Shown here piece after piece: positions 45,781 through 59,457 of a DNA stretch of 64,000 nucleotides (the stretch's first letter is position 1; the number at the start of each line of letters is the position of its first letter). The stretch covers positions 115,122,434-115,186,433 of the forward strand of contig CM066727.1 of assembly GCA_033961575.1 (NCBI GenBank). The letters are read 5' to 3'. This DNA is from Aselliscus stoliczkanus. Lineage: Eukaryota; Chordata; Mammalia; Chiroptera; Hipposideridae. The translations under genes and the position numbers were made by a program. The notes under the pieces are model-generated. The model was not told the origin of the DNA, ran no database searches, and saw nothing but the letters and a program-made list of their open reading frames with translations.

Positions 45781-47368
45781 TGCCTTCCGGCTGCTCCCGG
45801 GTTTTACTCACTAATATGGCCAGAGGGAGCCCAGTTGGAATCTCTAGTTTAGGGTTGGAAGACCCTGCAGAATTCACCTCATCCTTCCTCGGCCTGCAAC
45901 ATTTGTCTGTCTCTCTTTTCTTTCTTGAAGAGTGAATTAAATCTCCCACGATCCCCCGTCCTGAGCTTCCTTTCTAAGACTCCTATCATTTGGAAGTCAC
46001 TTTTCACATCTCAGCTAGGTCCTTCGTGCTGCAGCAGCCTCCTGGCAGCTCTGCTTTGCCACAGACTTGGTGAGCTGAGGGGAGAGAGGGGCAGAAAGTG
46101 CTCATTCCCACTGGCCCAGAGAAGGGGAAGCAGTTTGCTCCGAACTTACACTTGGGGTCTGTGAGGGAGTCCTGGCTTCTTGGTGGCTTCCAGCTGCTTG
46201 GAATGATAGTATCCCCAACTAGCACCCTACCTGCCTGTGGAATTCCCTCTGGCCTCCCCTGATGGGCTCTCATGAGTTAAGTAACTTCAAGACTGTCAAA
46301 GATGCAAAGGAGCCCCTTTGGAAGCTTCCAGGGCCTCTGGAAGAACCAGGCTGTGCACAGGAATTACTGAAACCAGACACAGGCAAGAGCCCCAAACTAC
46401 TTCGTAGAATTTTTGCTGCTGTTTTTACATAATCATTGTGCTGAATGAAAATTGTGGTTGATTGGAATAATTTATCAAGGAAGAAATTAAGGAATTCCCT
46501 TGCCTCTCTGCCTGGGATAGAGGGTGCATTCCTAACTGGAGGCAGGGAGACAGCTGGTTTAACCTGAGGCATCCAGAGCCCTGAGAGGTCACATAGGCTA
46601 AGTCAGGTGCACGGAAACACCACACTGCAGCTTTTTATGCACCTTGTGCATCTGCCTGCTGCCAGGCAACAGAGCTTCCAAAGACAATAGCTAAATAGAC
46701 AGTCCCAGGTTCCCCACCCCTGCATCCACTCAGCCTCCAGGCAGCCTTCTTCTCGGGAACTCACAGTCCAGAGACCCTGTCTCCTTCTTGCTTGAGACAG
46801 AGAGAGGGATAGAAAGCCCAGAGTGCAGACACTGTAGACTTGCCCCATTTTACAGAGGGGAAGACTCAGGAGGAACTGGCCAGCCAAGAAAGATGAAATA
46901 AACCATGCAAAGAAAGGGACTCAATCCCAAGTCCTGACAGAGTGACAGACCAGGGTGTCATGGGGAGGCCTCAGCTGAGCTTTGCTGAGAGGCCCACACA
47001 TCTTTTGTATGGAATGGGTTGTCATCCCTCTCCCTAGCCTGTCAGTAACACACTCATCCATGCGCAGCAGTACCCACTAGGTCCCCCACACACCTCCAAA
47101 CCATGCACACACCCACTCACCCTCCTGTCAGTGTCCTAACATTTCCTTGAACAGAGCTGACACTGCCTAGTAGAGAAATAGGAAGAGAAGACCTGAAGCC
47201 TGGGTGTTGGTTCCTGGTGAGTATCCAAGCCAGATGGTGACCCCAGGATCCAGCTCTCTCTCCTCTGTCTCTTTTCACCTGGAGACATGGCCACAATTTA
47301 GGTTCCTTTTCCCTCCCATACTCATAGAGTCATTGCCCATTTCTGGTTCAACTTGCTGACAAGACTGT
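45781..47368. other. Intron 1 sequence downstream of the internal CpG island
   Basis: Ordinary composition. A short reverse MIR trace at about 46845-46870 (CCCCATTTTACAGAGGGGAA) is the only repeat seen. Confidence 0.45.
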
Positions 47369-47470
<102 letters not shown>

Positions 47471-48639
47471 CACTCAGCGTGCTTAATAATGTAGCTTCCC
47501 AGGCTGAAGACTGGACTGACTGGTCAGAGGCAGGCACAGAAGGAGGGGAGGGCTGTCCATACTCATGCATAGAGCTGAGGTCGGATCTGTTAGCTGGGAG
47601 GGACACACATGTCCCCCTCCCTGCCCAGCGGCCTAAGAGCTGAGCTTCTGATCCAGCTTTTCACACATGCTCTGCTACAGAAACTGTGCTGTGGAGGTAA
47701 GCACACCCTACCTGCCCAGTGGGGCCCCCTCCAGCTGCTGTCTCCTTCAGCCCTGATACTCTCCTCTCCCTCCACCCACATGAGCTTGCCTGGGCCCTGC
47801 ATGCTAAGTTTATTCATTCCAGCTGTAGTTATCAAATACCTCCTAGATGTTGAGTTAGCATCTCCTCTCCCATCTTCTTCAGGCCCGTGCAACACCAACC
47901 TCTACTGCCTGCTAGCCCTTCCTGCCCACATCTTCCTGTCCCACGGCAAACCCCAAAAGAGTTGTGTGAAATTTTGCCACCCTGAAAATTACTTTAAGAT
48001 CCTAGAAAGGATCAAAAGAGCTTACCAAGCACCAGGATGCTGCCTAAATTCCTGCCTTACGACGTTTACACATGAAGCTCATTGGAAAAGTATCCCTTCT
48101 ACAGCCCAGATAATTACTTTTCCAAAAGAAGCCAATATGAGACTGCCCTGGGTCCCCCCTAGTCTCCCCACACACACACCCTTTGCTTGCCAGGTCCAGG
48201 CAAGGCAGTTCCAATTCCCTGCAAATACAGCAGAGATAACGATTATTTAGGTTCTTGGCATTCTCTCCCGTGGGTCCTTCACCTCCGTAGGAGCCCCCTG
48301 CCCTTAGCCAACCGGCATCTCCATAGCAGCCCCCTCCCTTAGCACACCACTCTTAGACGTGGCTCAGATCAACCCTTTCATGCTGAAACATAAGAGGCTG
48401 ATGTAGATAAATGTGTTGTTTTCTTCCTGTCCTGGGATAATTTGCATTTTAACAAGGGGATAACCTTGAAGTACCCAAAGGAATCCCTAATTGTGGAATA
48501 TCTGGCACAGGTGAGGTATTCTAGATGGCAGAGAGACCTTCCTGGTCTCTTAAACCCCCCTAGCCAGCTGTGTGTTTGGTCCTGCATGTCCATGGAGCCA
48601 TCCTGACTTGTTCTTTTGGTGCATCGCTATAGATTGGTA

Positions 48640-48810
48640 AGAGCCGTGGGTGAGGAATTCTAGTTCTAGTTCTTCCACTGACTAGTGTGGTACATCTGGG
48701 ACTAGTTTGGTACCAGTTACTTCTGTCTCAGGCTATGGTTTTCTCATTTGCTAAATGAGAAGTTTGGACCAAATGACCTATAAGATCTCTCCAGTCCTGC
48801 CATTTGCATG
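48640..48810 (+). repeat. MIR fragment
   Basis: TTCTAGTTCTAGTTCTTCCA and TTCTCATTTGCTAAATGAG. Confidence 0.5.
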
Positions 48811-49964
48811 ACTCCCCGGAGGGGCTGCAGGACCACAGTCTATCTCCTACAGCCCTCCAGCCCCAGCAGCTGTGGCCTAGAGGAAATGGTCGCATGCCAG
48901 CACAGAAAGTGAGCAGGGACTTGTACAGGCTTGCATACCCTCTGTCCACAGTGGCCTATCTGCCCGCCAGGGAGGGACAAGAAGCACTGCCAGCGCATAC
49001 GCTAGTCTTGCAGAGTTACATAACCCTCCCGAATGGGATATTCCAAAGAATAACAGCAAAACAGCCTGCCTCCTGCACCCCACCCAGGGCCCCAACACCT
49101 GCACACAAGCAGTCTTTGCTTACAGTGGCCTCGCAGCCACAGCCCTCCTGGGAGAGAAGTTTAGAAGCCCACCATCTTTTCTTTTCCATTTGTTCTGTTT
49201 CTCCTGGAAGGTATTTCATCTAAGAAAGTCCTTATGAGAAGAAACATCTGTGCTCTAGGCTTGACCACAGGAAGCAGTCTTCTCCTAACCCTCCCCTGAC
49301 CAGCTACCACCCAAAACACCACAATAGCACACCAGGCATCTTTTCTTGGTCTCTCTCTGCTATTCTTTCTAGCGTTCTGCCTTCAGAGTCCTACAAACAG
49401 CAGGTCTACTCTTCTGTCCTCAGGACGGAAGAATTTGGAGAAGTGGATTTAGCTTACATTCATTTCAAGTGGGAAGCATTCTCCTGGCTGAGGCTCCATT
49501 CCTCCCATCCTCCCCTTTTGTCCCTGACAAGTCCATTTACTAGATGAGACTAGTTTCCTCATTTAGAAAATCAGGAAGTTTGTGCTTATCACTATGGGGC
49601 ACTGGAATCTTGATAACTCAGATCCTTTCGATGCCCTTAAGAAAAGTACAAATAATGTTAAAATGCAACAGATGAGATTTAAGTTGGGCTTAGGAAAATT
49701 TCCCAGCTATCAAGCTGTGAGCCCTCATCACAGATCACTAATGGATGGTGGATCCGTCCTGCCTGTCAGTGTGAGCTCCACATTCAGGTATCTGAACAAC
49801 CTAGATGCAAGGAGTCCTGAGGCAGAGGGGTGGATACAGGAAGTGCACACACACAGAGAGCTGGTCTGAAGAAGGGAAGGGATCCTGAACTTGGATCCCG
49901 TCTATCGCTGTGCACTGACTGTGGGTGAGCCCGGCGCCCTAAGTTCTCTACCTGTAGAAATACT

Positions 49965-50220
49965 ACAGCCTACTGAGCATGTACTTTAAGCCTGGAACAG
50001 TACGAAACAAATGATCCTATTTAAATTTTAAACCTGACAACAACCCTTCAAGGTATATATTACGTCTCATTTTATAAGTGAATAAACAGAGGCTCAAAGG
50101 AGATAAATGATGAATGTGAGTTCTCACACTGCAGCTGGTAGGACAGGATTCATACCCAGCTATGCCTGGGATTCATACCCAGCTATGCCAGACGCCGAAA
50201 CCCATGTTCTAGCCACCCAG
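49965..50220 (-). repeat. MIR SINE with a 22-base internal duplication
   Basis: CTCATTTTATAAGTGAATAA and CACACTGCAGCTGGTAGGAC mark the MIR. GGATTCATACCCAGCTATGC occurs twice in tandem at about 50147-50190. Confidence 0.65.
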
Positions 50221-53200
50221 ACCATGAAAATTCTGTGGTTCTATGGTTTCCTTAATTTCCTCTAGCCTGAAAAATCTAATTTCTCCCTCACTCTGCCCCT
50301 GATCCTTTTTTTGTGTTTGTTTGTTTGTTTGTTAATTCCCTCATTGCCTGAAATGGCGATGACTACCCTTTTGCTCCGTGGACATAAGCCCTTTGCAGCC
50401 TGTGTGGGAACCTGCACTTTATGCTTTTCCAGAAGCAGAGGAAGGAGCTGCAGTGGCCCAAGCCTCAAAAATCCTGCCAGATGGCTTTGTACTGGGGATC
50501 CGCCAGTTGTGATGAGAGTGTCCCCAGGACCTCTTACTAAGAAGAAACCCTTTATTAAGCTGCTGCTGCCCTATATCCAGGGTCGCTCAGAGTATGTTTG
50601 AGCCCCAGTGAAGAAATGTTTAGGCTCCCCAACAAAGCCAGCCTGTCTAAAAATCTTTACATGGGATTTAAATTCAGGATCCAAGTATCTTCCCAGACCA
50701 TGGATGGAGCTGTGTGACCCAGCTGTCCCCCCCTTTTTCATATCACCCTCCCTTTCATTGGCTCTCCACCCAGACCTGACCCCATCTGCCTTTTTTTCAT
50801 GAGTAACCTTTGAAACTCAGGCTACACAGATATTTGCTGAATCAGCAGGACCAACTGCTGCTCCTCTTGCTTGGTTTCAGGCCAACTGGAAAAGGTTCCA
50901 GGATGCCTTTGTGAGGCCCTGTGGGTCTAGGAAGGACTGGGGAGTAAGGAAGGAGAGTTAGGGGCAGAGCACAGCAAAGGGAGCTGGTGAGGGGAAGGAA
51001 GACCATCAGCATTTCCCCCAAAGCCAGGGGTCACTTGTCTCTTGAATTGTGTTCTTTTGGGGTGAAAGGGAGGGAAGAGCTGCAGTCTGGGCCCTTGGAA
51101 AGGCAAGGGGCAGCAAACATTTACAAGTGCCCACTCCATGCCAGCTCCCAGATGAGCAAAAAGACACATACTCCCTTCTCTCAGTGAGCTTTCATTCTGA
51201 CCCCATTTTCCAGCTTACCAGCTAGAAGTCCTCTCCTTGCTGGGGACAGGGGAACAGAAACATAGGCAGGTTGTTTAGCACTTGCCATAACGTTTCCTCA
51301 GCAGCCAGGCTTTCTTAGGCACGAGGTAGCAAAGGACCCCGAGTACTGAGGTGCCCCTACCCTGTTGATAGGGTTTTGCCTGGCACGATGGGGTTAGGGT
51401 GGGGGCCTATACTGTCAGAAGACGGGATAATATGGACCTGTATGCAGTACAGATATCTCTGTGCATTGAATTTTCCGGGCTCTGTCCCCTATCCAGCTAT
51501 CTTTGACTCCTACTGTTCCTGAGAGAAACCCTTGACTCCAACCAAGAAAACCTTCTCTGTGTGCTCTGAATGTGATTTGTATGCTCACCCTTTCACCCTG
51601 TTCTTTTCTGATAGAGAGTAGCTCTGGGCAACTGCAGTCTGCTTATACCTGTTTATATGCTTCCATATACGTGTTTCCTATATGTTAAGATGGGACCGTT
51701 TGCTTCTTTCCTGTCTTTCCACAGCACAGAGTGCAGGGATGTGAATGGACTGGACACTTGATACAATAGAGTTGACTGATTGACAGACCCTTCATACTCT
51801 TTCAGTAGCCCCCAGGATAGCCCAGTCATGAGTTGCACCTCCAAGCAAAGGCACCTACTCCAATTAGCATCTTAGATAATAGGGTACAAAGTACACTCAA
51901 TGATCTTCTAGCCATCCCCTAGCCTCCGGTCAGTATGAGACCACGGAGCTCAAAAGATGACCCAAGATTTATTTTATGCTGCAATAATTAGGAGTAGAGA
52001 GAAGGAAACTTCTTATGCAGCTTAAGTAGAAGCAAAGGATAGAAAAAACAAAATACGGGTGAAAGAAAGTGTGTGGAGGGAGGTAAGAGAAGGAAGGAAA
52101 AATAGAAAAGGAGGAAAGAGTGAGGGAGAGGAAGTGTATAGAAGGAAACAAGAGAGGAAGGAAGATAAAAGAGACAGAAGCTACTGAACCATTCAGACTT
52201 CATGGCCACTTGGAGGTGAGGAGTCTCAGGTAGGAACTAAATTTGAATTATAATGCAAGAATCTTCCTCCAATAACCCTCTGCTTGGAGACCTGGGCAAG
52301 CCCTGGGATCCAGCGCTCTAAATGCATGGCTGGCCGTGTGGGCTCAGAGAAGCTGTGGTCACACGAAAGCCAGTAGCTTCAGGTAGGGTCGTGTGCTTCC
52401 TTGATAAGAAGGAGACTGCCAGGTCAGGCTGAGGCTCTGGCTCCAGCCAGGAAAGGGATAATCAATTCTGTAGATGCTGTGAGCCTTGATTGAAAAAATA
52501 AAGAGGAGGAAGCTACGATTGCTGCTTTCATTAAGAGGCAAAAGCAGTGGGGCTGGAGCCTAGCAAGAGCCAAGAAGCATGCAGAAAAAGAATTTTAACT
52601 CCTTCGAGTGTCTTTTTTCTATGATACCTCTGCACTTACTCATCCCCACATCTTTGCTTCCTTGACCTGATCTCCAAGGCCTTTCTATCTCCCTCAGCTG
52701 AAGGAGGGAGAGAGGCCAGCCTACATATTAATGCAGATCTGATGACAATTAAACAATGCATTATTTCCCAGTCCCAGGTTCCCCAGGGCTCCTGCCTCTC
52801 CTGGATTTGGGCAGGAAGAAGAGTTCTGGGGATAAGTGACAAACTGTGATGAGATAACGCACCTAACACAGTGCCTAGCCCCTGGGTAACTCTCACCCAC
52901 CCCTCAGCAACCTCCCTGGGGCAGCATTCTCACTATAATGAGGCCGGAGAAGGGAAAATAAGGAATGAAAAAAGATTTCAGTGAAATGGTAATCCAAAGA
53001 CCCCCTCTGCCATCTCTTCCTTCTACTTCAGCACCCCCAGTCAAAGAACTGATTCAGCAGGGAACTCCCCAGGAGAAACACCAGGGAGAGGGCTGCTGGC
53101 TCTGCTTGTCTCCTCACCTCACCCTGTCGATGGAGATCTCCCTGCCTGCTGGCTGCATCTAGCCCTGCACCATTGAAAGGTATGGGCAGAGGAGGACAGA

Positions 53201-53904
53201 TATACAAAATGGGGGTCATCAGTAGAGAGCAGGGTGGGGCTAAACGTAGTCAGCAAAGATGATTCCATCCTGAGGTTCTGTGGGGGAAACTTGGGCTGAA
53301 GTTAGGCAAAAACAGTGGGGAGAAATGGATGGTCCAAAAGGCACAAAAGGTATTCAGCAAGCCAAGATGCCCATGATTTCACATCTAAGGGGAGAGAGAG
53401 CCACAGGGAGGAGATGAGGCATGCATGTCCAAGCCCAAGCTCTCTAAATCTCTGGGTGTCCAGACGTAGGGAACAAGAGAAAAAGCTGGAGAATCTGGAG
53501 AAGTTAAGGAGCTACTGGTGGTATTAACTGCTTAGTGCCCGGCACAACTTCCTAAGTGAGAGATTTCCAATAACTTCCACTCTCCTCCACCATTCTAATT
53601 ATTTTTTTATTTTTGTTCACTCTTGGGAAGCAGAAGCAGGACAAGGGAGAAGGAAAGATGATGATTCCTCTCTGGTTTTGCCATGTGAGGCTGGATAGGA
53701 ATCCAGGTGATTCCTAAATCCTGAGTTCCAAGCAAGAGCACTTGGGCAAGAGAGATGGGGATCTCTAAGCCACTTGGGGATCACAGCAAAGTCCTTATCA
53801 AAGAAAAAAAAATCTTTCTTCAACCCTTTTTGCCCACACTGTCCTCTGAAGGAATGCAAAGAAAGTGGGATGCAATGGAAGAAACGAGGCACCAAAGGCC
53901 ATGA
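50221..53904. other. Intron 1 sequence with a purine-rich block
   Basis: A/G-rich on the plus strand at about 52000-52180 (GGAGGTAAG, GGAAGGAAGA types), hence a long pyrimidine tract in IQSEC3 RNA. A short (TTTG)n run lies at about 50310-50332. No gene or other dated repeat was identified. Confidence 0.5.
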
Positions 53905-53918
53905 AAAGAGGAATCAGG

Positions 53919-54023
53919 GGCCGGCCGAGTGGCGCGGTGGTTGGGCACTGGCTTGGGAAGCCAGCGGCCCCAATTCGGGTCCCACATGTGAGGGCCAGTG
54001 ACATGGCCCTCAAAAAAAAAAAG
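53919..54023 (+). repeat. Short tRNA-SINE (monomer)
   Basis: GGCCGGCCGAGTGGCGCGGT start, tRNA-like body, end ATGGCCCTC plus A-run. Perfect 14-base duplication AAAGAGGAATCAGG at 53905-53918 and 54024-54037. No AATAAA/TCTTT segment, so this is the short subfamily. Confidence 0.92.
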
Positions 54024-54037
54024 AAAGAGGAATCAGG

Positions 54038-55740
54038 TGAAGAACCATCATTACCAGGAAGCTGTGGCTGCCCCCAGGGAAATGGAATGGAATATTTCTT
54101 TCCCCTTCTCTGGGGAAAAAGCCACATGGTATCTTGAACCTTTTGATGAGTTATGGGCATGAGGGAAAACTGACTTTCTGCTTTTTATGCTAGATAAGGA
54201 AAGAAAATGGTGAAATAGAAGGAAGAGCAAATGAGCCATTGAGGGAGCCAGGGAAGAAAACTGCATCTTTTGGAGGGGCTTGCATTAAATGCATTAGATC
54301 ATCGTAGAGTTTTTCCCCAGGATCCCATGGTTCTGGTCAAATCTACCCTGTAAGCTAACATGTCCTGACGCAGCTTCTCTAACTCTACAGTAGATGTGAG
54401 GGGAAAATTAGTTTTTAATACCTACATCAAATCTTCACAAGTATCTCCAGACCTAAAGCATGCCAAAACTGGGTGAAATGAGATTCTTGGCTCTTCCCCC
54501 CACCCCACCCCTAACCCAAATCCGTCAGCAGTATCATTGTCAGAGTTGGGTGTTGACCAGGTACTGATTTCCCCTGAGCTGTTTTTCCATGGAGTTCTCC
54601 CATCACCTATCCAACCAAAGAAAAGAAGCTGACATGTCACAGCCTTCCCAATACAGAGGAGAGAATATTCTACTCCCCTTTCCTCTTCTTCCCATATCCT
54701 TAGTTTGTAGACATTGGGAATGAAGAAAGAGCTTACAGTCCAAGGGTCCCTCATGGGAGGTTAATTAGCATATTTCTCTCAGGACTCAACATGAGACTCC
54801 AGTTATCACCCAAGAACCAAAGGGAAACAAGGTTTTCAATCACCAGCCATAACAGAGAGATTTAAACAGGAATTACATTCCAATACCGACTCCGTTTGCC
54901 AACTCTCTCTCTCATCATTGTTCACTTTCCATGACTGCCAAACACCTTGCACAGAAACCCTCCTTGAGTCAGAGGGAAAAGCTCTGACCAGGCTGAGTCC
55001 TCACACTGTAACTGAATCTTCCATTGTCTTGGTAGGATGTTACCTTGCACCTCTGTGCTTCTATGGGGATCCATAAGAAAGGACCCACTCAGGTCAGAGC
55101 AGAGTGAGCTTCCCTAAATGAGCCACTTCTCTCTGACTCCCACTGCATCAATTAAAGAGCCAGCTTGTTCCTGTGGCCCCCCTGACTTCTCACATCACTC
55201 CTGCGTTTCAGACTCATCCTCTGCCTCCTCAATTCCCTCAGACCCCAATTCTACTCTTCCTGAGCCCTAGTCCTTTTCTTAACATACCTCTTTACCAAGC
55301 CTTCACCTTTTTTTCATATCTCACTTTTCATTCAAATAATTTTACTACCCAAACTCCCTTCCAAAATTTTCCTAACTTAAAAGCATTCTTCAACAATACT
55401 CTTTTTTTCAGTTTAATCTTCACCCCAACTTCCTCCAAATCTGGTCTCCTTTAAAAACTGCCAGTTTCCAATATCCCCAATCACTTAACCCCCATTTATT
55501 TCCTCCTTTGTCCCCAGTGATGGTCGGGGTGCTTTGCCCCAGCACCCCCTAAACCCTCTCAAACACTGATATATTCCCTTCTTTTACCAAAATCTCCTTG
55601 ACACACTTCTACCCCAAACATCTTCTCATCCCTTCACTTCACATTATCCTAGTCCTCCAGACTCTTAGGTGCACCCAATTTCCTCCTTGTCTCCTCCTCA
55701 TACCCATTTGCTTCCCCTTCTCCTACCACAACAGACCCCA
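54038..55740. other. Intron 1 sequence just downstream of exon 1
   Basis: About 55165-55740 is strongly C/T-rich and G-poor on the plus strand (CCTTCACCTTTTTTTC), so the RNA from this part is A/G-rich. No repeat family or exon recognised. Confidence 0.5.
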
Positions 55741-55759
55741 TCCCTTCTTTTCCACTCAC

Positions 55760-56316
55760 TCGGGTCTCCTGCTCAGGACGCCCTTGCTGAGGGCAGCGGG
55801 GGATTTGTGCTGAAGGAGGGTTCCAGCGGCAGCGCAACAACTCGGGGGACGCTCCTTCTCCTTGTCGGCGACCGCCCCAGGCGACACCGGGTGCTGGTGG
55901 GGCGACTGGGGTGCGTGAGCCCTGCTGCTGGGGCCCGGCGGGGGCTGCACCAGGATCTGTCCGTGGTGCTGAAGCGGTGGCTGCTCCGGCGCGGGCTGTG
56001 GCGAAGCGGGCAGGAGCTGTCCGTGGTTCTGGAGCGGTTCCTGGGCCCCGGCGGCGGCGGCGGTGGCAGCAGTGGCTGGGATAGCCGGCAGCGGGGTTGG
56101 CGACGGGGGGACGAGCCCGGGCGGAGGCTGGGCTTGCAGCAGCTGCTGGTGCTCCCACAGGCTTCGGTTTTCGGCGCTTAGCTCGTCCAGCCGCCGCTCC
56201 AGTTCGTCGATGCGCTGGCGCTGGGTGTGGATGAGGCTCTGCTGGTTCTGCACGATGGCCGTCAGCTCCTTGAGGTAGAGCACGGCACGCACCGGATTCT
56301 CCAGCAGGCTCTCCAT
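55760..56316 (-). CDS. IQSEC3: IQSEC3 coding exon 1 (N-terminus, start codon)
   Basis: Encodes residues 1-185 plus two bases of codon 186 of IQSEC3 (BRAG3/SynArfGEF). In known family biology this is a brain-enriched Sec7 guanine-nucleotide exchange factor for ARF6 that binds gephyrin at inhibitory synapses. The N-terminus [20 protein letters not shown] is the recognised IQSEC3 start. A heptad-rich coiled coil follows at about residues 20-70 ([20 protein letters not shown]), then a Pro/Gln/Ala-rich low-complexity stretch ending LSRRPE. The ATG has a strong context (GGCGGCATGG). The exon ends at a GTGAGTGG donor (intron from 55759 downward), phase 2, which joins exon 2 in frame. An open frame continues 52 codons upstream to an ATG at 56472, but that ATG has T at -3 and the family start is at 56316. 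The Sec7, PH and IQ regions are encoded outside this window. Confidence 0.95.
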
Positions 56317-56640
56317 GCCGCCCGCCGCCTCCTGCGCCCTGCCTGCGCCTCGGCGGGCGACAGGGAGCGCAAGGGCGCGCAGGAGCGGAGCAGCCCCAGC
56401 GATCCGCTCGCTTCCCTCTCCTGCGGGCCCAGCCTCCCTCCCCGCCGCCGGCGCCGCGTCACGGCCACACATTCACACACGCACCGAGGGGCGGGACCGC
56501 GGCGCCAGGGCCAACCTACCCACCCTCCCACCTCCCGGCTTCGTGAGGATCGTCGGCTTCCTGCAGGGCTGACAGAAGGAGGGGCGGGGGGCGTCGGGTG
56601 AGAGAGTAGGTAGGGGAGCAGGATAAACGAAGAAGCGCCG
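55780..56640 (-). promoter_or_regulatory. IQSEC3: CpG island: IQSEC3 promoter, 5'UTR and exon 1
   Basis: Very GC-rich, CpG-dense block overlapping the exon 1 coding sequence and the roughly 320 bases upstream of the ATG, while both flanks drop to ordinary composition. No TATA box is obvious. The transcription start cannot be placed from sequence alone but should lie at about 56330-56640, reading leftwards. Confidence 0.75.
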
Positions 56641-57185
56641 AGGTGGATAAGATAAATCCAGAGAGAAAAGGAAAGCGGGCAAGGCGAAGTGGAGGTACTG
56701 GGAAAGTGCTGTGGGACAGGTAGGAGCAGAGAAGCAGGGAAGGAAAGAGGAAAAGAAGGTGGGTGGGGGTGCCGGGAGAACGAGGAAGCAGAAGGAGGGG
56801 AGGAGGCAAAGGAGACACAGGGGTATTTAAAAGGAGGAAGTCCCGGGACTCTGAAAGGATCACGGAGTTCTTTTCCCTTTGCCCAGCTATCCCAGAGGCT
56901 GGGGGGCGGGGGGGGGGGGTTCATCTTAAAAACCTTCTAAGGAGAGGCCGCCCTTGCCTCTTTTGTATCCAACATCTATTCTGCTGGGGAATTCTCTGGA
57001 ACACAAGGATCATGAGATCCTTAGAGAACAACTAGTCCTACTTCTTTGTTTAGCGAAGAGGAAACGTAGAATGGGAAGGTCGTTTATGCTGGGTTTTCTC
57101 TGGAAATTAGGGTTCAGGACAGTTTGGGCCACTGTAATAACACAAAGTAAATGAGCCAGGCCCTCTGTGTCATGGGCTAATGCTT
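56641..57185. other. IQSEC3 5' flank with a G-run
   Basis: Purine-rich on the plus strand up to about 56930. A G-rich run (GGGGGGCGGGGGGGGGGGG) is at about 56900-56920. No upstream exon identified. Confidence 0.5.
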
Positions 57186-57189
57186 CCAG

Positions 57190-57880
57190 AAACAAATGAA
57201 GGGATCATTCTGTTTGAAAAAATATTTATAAAATTCATACTACTGCCAAACCCTGGGCTATGTGGTGGTAAGATAAGGATGACTAGGATGGAATCTTTGG
57301 CTTCTTGAAGCTTATGATTAAGTATATGAAACAGGTAATAAATATTTAATTCCAATATACAGTGGTGGTTGTAAGTCATAAGATAGGGATATGCCCAGAG
57401 TGCTATAGGAGCCCAACAGCGCAGGAATCTGGAGAGGCTTATTGGAGGAAGTAGCGCTTGAACTGGGAATGATTTTCCAGAAAGAGGGAACAGCATACGC
57501 AAAAACTCAGTTATGAATTAGCATGGACTGAAGCACTCATTAATTTCTACAATAAATGTATGTTTAACACCCACTAAGTGCTGTGTACTGGGAACTATGC
57601 AGGCTACATCTAGCATAGATAATAAATTATAGTTTCTATAATCAACAAGATTACAATTTAGTAGAGTAGATATGGTATGCACAAAAATAACTAAAATACA
57701 AATGAAAATTTCTGTAAGAGCTCTTCAAGCCAAGTGCCATAGAAGTTCCAGGAAGCGAGAGGCTGTGTTTAACTATGAGGATCTGATAAGGACGAGGTGT
57801 TATTCAAGCTGGGCCATGAAGTATGGGAAGGATTTCAACAGGTAGGACAGGGGGCCAGAAGATGGTGAAGATATGTCAGC
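57190..57880 (-). repeat. L2 LINE fragments, two reverse pieces
   Basis: First about 57190-57520: TATGCCCAGAGTGCTATAG then CCAGAAAGAGGGAACAGCAT. Second about 57540-57880: ACCCACTAAGTGCTGTGTAC, TTATTCAAGCTGGGCCATGA. Both read as antisense L2 3' ends. Confidence 0.55.
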
Positions 57881-59344
57881 AGGAAAAGATTAAGGAATGG
57901 AAATAGAGCATCTTAGTTTTATTTGGCAGGGAAATGACCTTTCCTCTGAGCTATGAGTGCTCTTAGTGTATCTATTGTACTCTTCCACTCTCCACACAGG
58001 TGATCTTTTAGGTTCCCTGGCGACCTGCTGTTCCTCCATGGCAGGCATATCTGTGGATACCATGTGTCCAACGAGCTGGGCCAGCCAAGCCCATCTGGTG
58101 CCAGACTCAAATGACCTTATGGGAAGGGATCTGTGCTCTGCAAATATGTTGGTTTCTCTGCACTTGTTATGTGCTTTTATTTTGCTTTTTCTCTCATTTG
58201 TTTTCCTAGCAGACTTCCTTTTGTAAAGAATGAGTGAAGGAAGCTTATCCACAGCTGAGCTACCAGTTGGGAGAACAGAGCACCCAGGAGGATAATTTGG
58301 TGGCAATCAGTATTTCAGCTAAAGAGTGGAGGTTGGGGGATGGAATGAGGGCACACACACAAAAAATCTAACTTTTCTTCTGAATTTTCTTTGCTTGCCT
58401 GGTTGAGTTGTTTTCTAAGAGTTGGATGCTTATAGAGCCCAGTAATATTCCTATAAGTGAAACAACCTGCAGCATAATTATCCATGGGGCTTCTTTAAAT
58501 TGCAGATATTTGGGCCCCATATTAGTCCTGCTGTGATAGAATCAACAGGAATGGGGCCCCAGTGTTTTCATTTTTTAGTGTTTTTTCTTTTATTTAAAAA
58601 ATTCAATTTTATTGAATTACAATTTACATGTCATAATATGCACCCACTTTGCGTGCACAGTTCAGTGAATTTTGACAGACACACCCATGTAGTCAAAAGT
58701 TCCATCACTACAAAAAGTAACCTCATGCCCTTTTGCAAGTCCATTACTCACATCCTCAGTCCCGGTCAACTGCTGATCTACTTTCTGTCAAGAAAAATTA
58801 GCTCTGCCATTCTAGAATTTTATATAAATGGCAACCATACAGTATATACTCTTTTGTGTCTTTCTTTTTTGCTCAGCATAATGCTTTTGAGGTTCATCTG
58901 TCCTGTTATAGGTATCAATAATTGGTTCCTTTTTATTTCTGAGTAGTATTCTATGGTATGGATATACCATAATTTATCTATTTACCTGTTGATGGACCTT
59001 TTGATTGCTTCCACATTTTGGTTATTTTGAATAAAGCTGCTATGATCATTAATGGACAAGATTTTTGTGTGGGCATATGTTCTAATATGTTGCTCCATAT
59101 GTTTTATTTGGGCATATGTTTCCATATGTTTTGTCTGAAGGAAAAATATAGAACTGGAATTGCTGAGTCATACATGAAGTATATATTTAACTTAATAAAA
59201 AGCTACCAGATTGTTTTCTAAAGTGGTTGTACTATTTTTTATTCTCATCAACGTATAAGAGGTTCACGAGTTTCATATACTTGCTAACACTAGGTATTTT
59301 TAAACTTTTTTGATTGTATCAACTCAAGTGAATAAGTAACAGTA

Positions 59345-59457
59345 AGGGCCGGCCGAGTGGCACGGTGGTTAAGCGCTGGCTTGGGAAGCCAGGGGCCCCG
59401 GTTCGGTCCCACATGTGAGGGCCAGTGACACTGCCCTCAAAAAAAAAAATAAAATAA
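59345..59457 (+). repeat. Short tRNA-SINE (monomer) in L1
   Basis: AGGGCCGGCCGAGTGGCACG start, GGTTCGGTCCC B-box, CTGCCCTC plus A-rich (AAAAT)n tail. Duplication AATAAGTAACAGTA at 59331-59344 and 59458-59471 is perfect. Confidence 0.92.
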
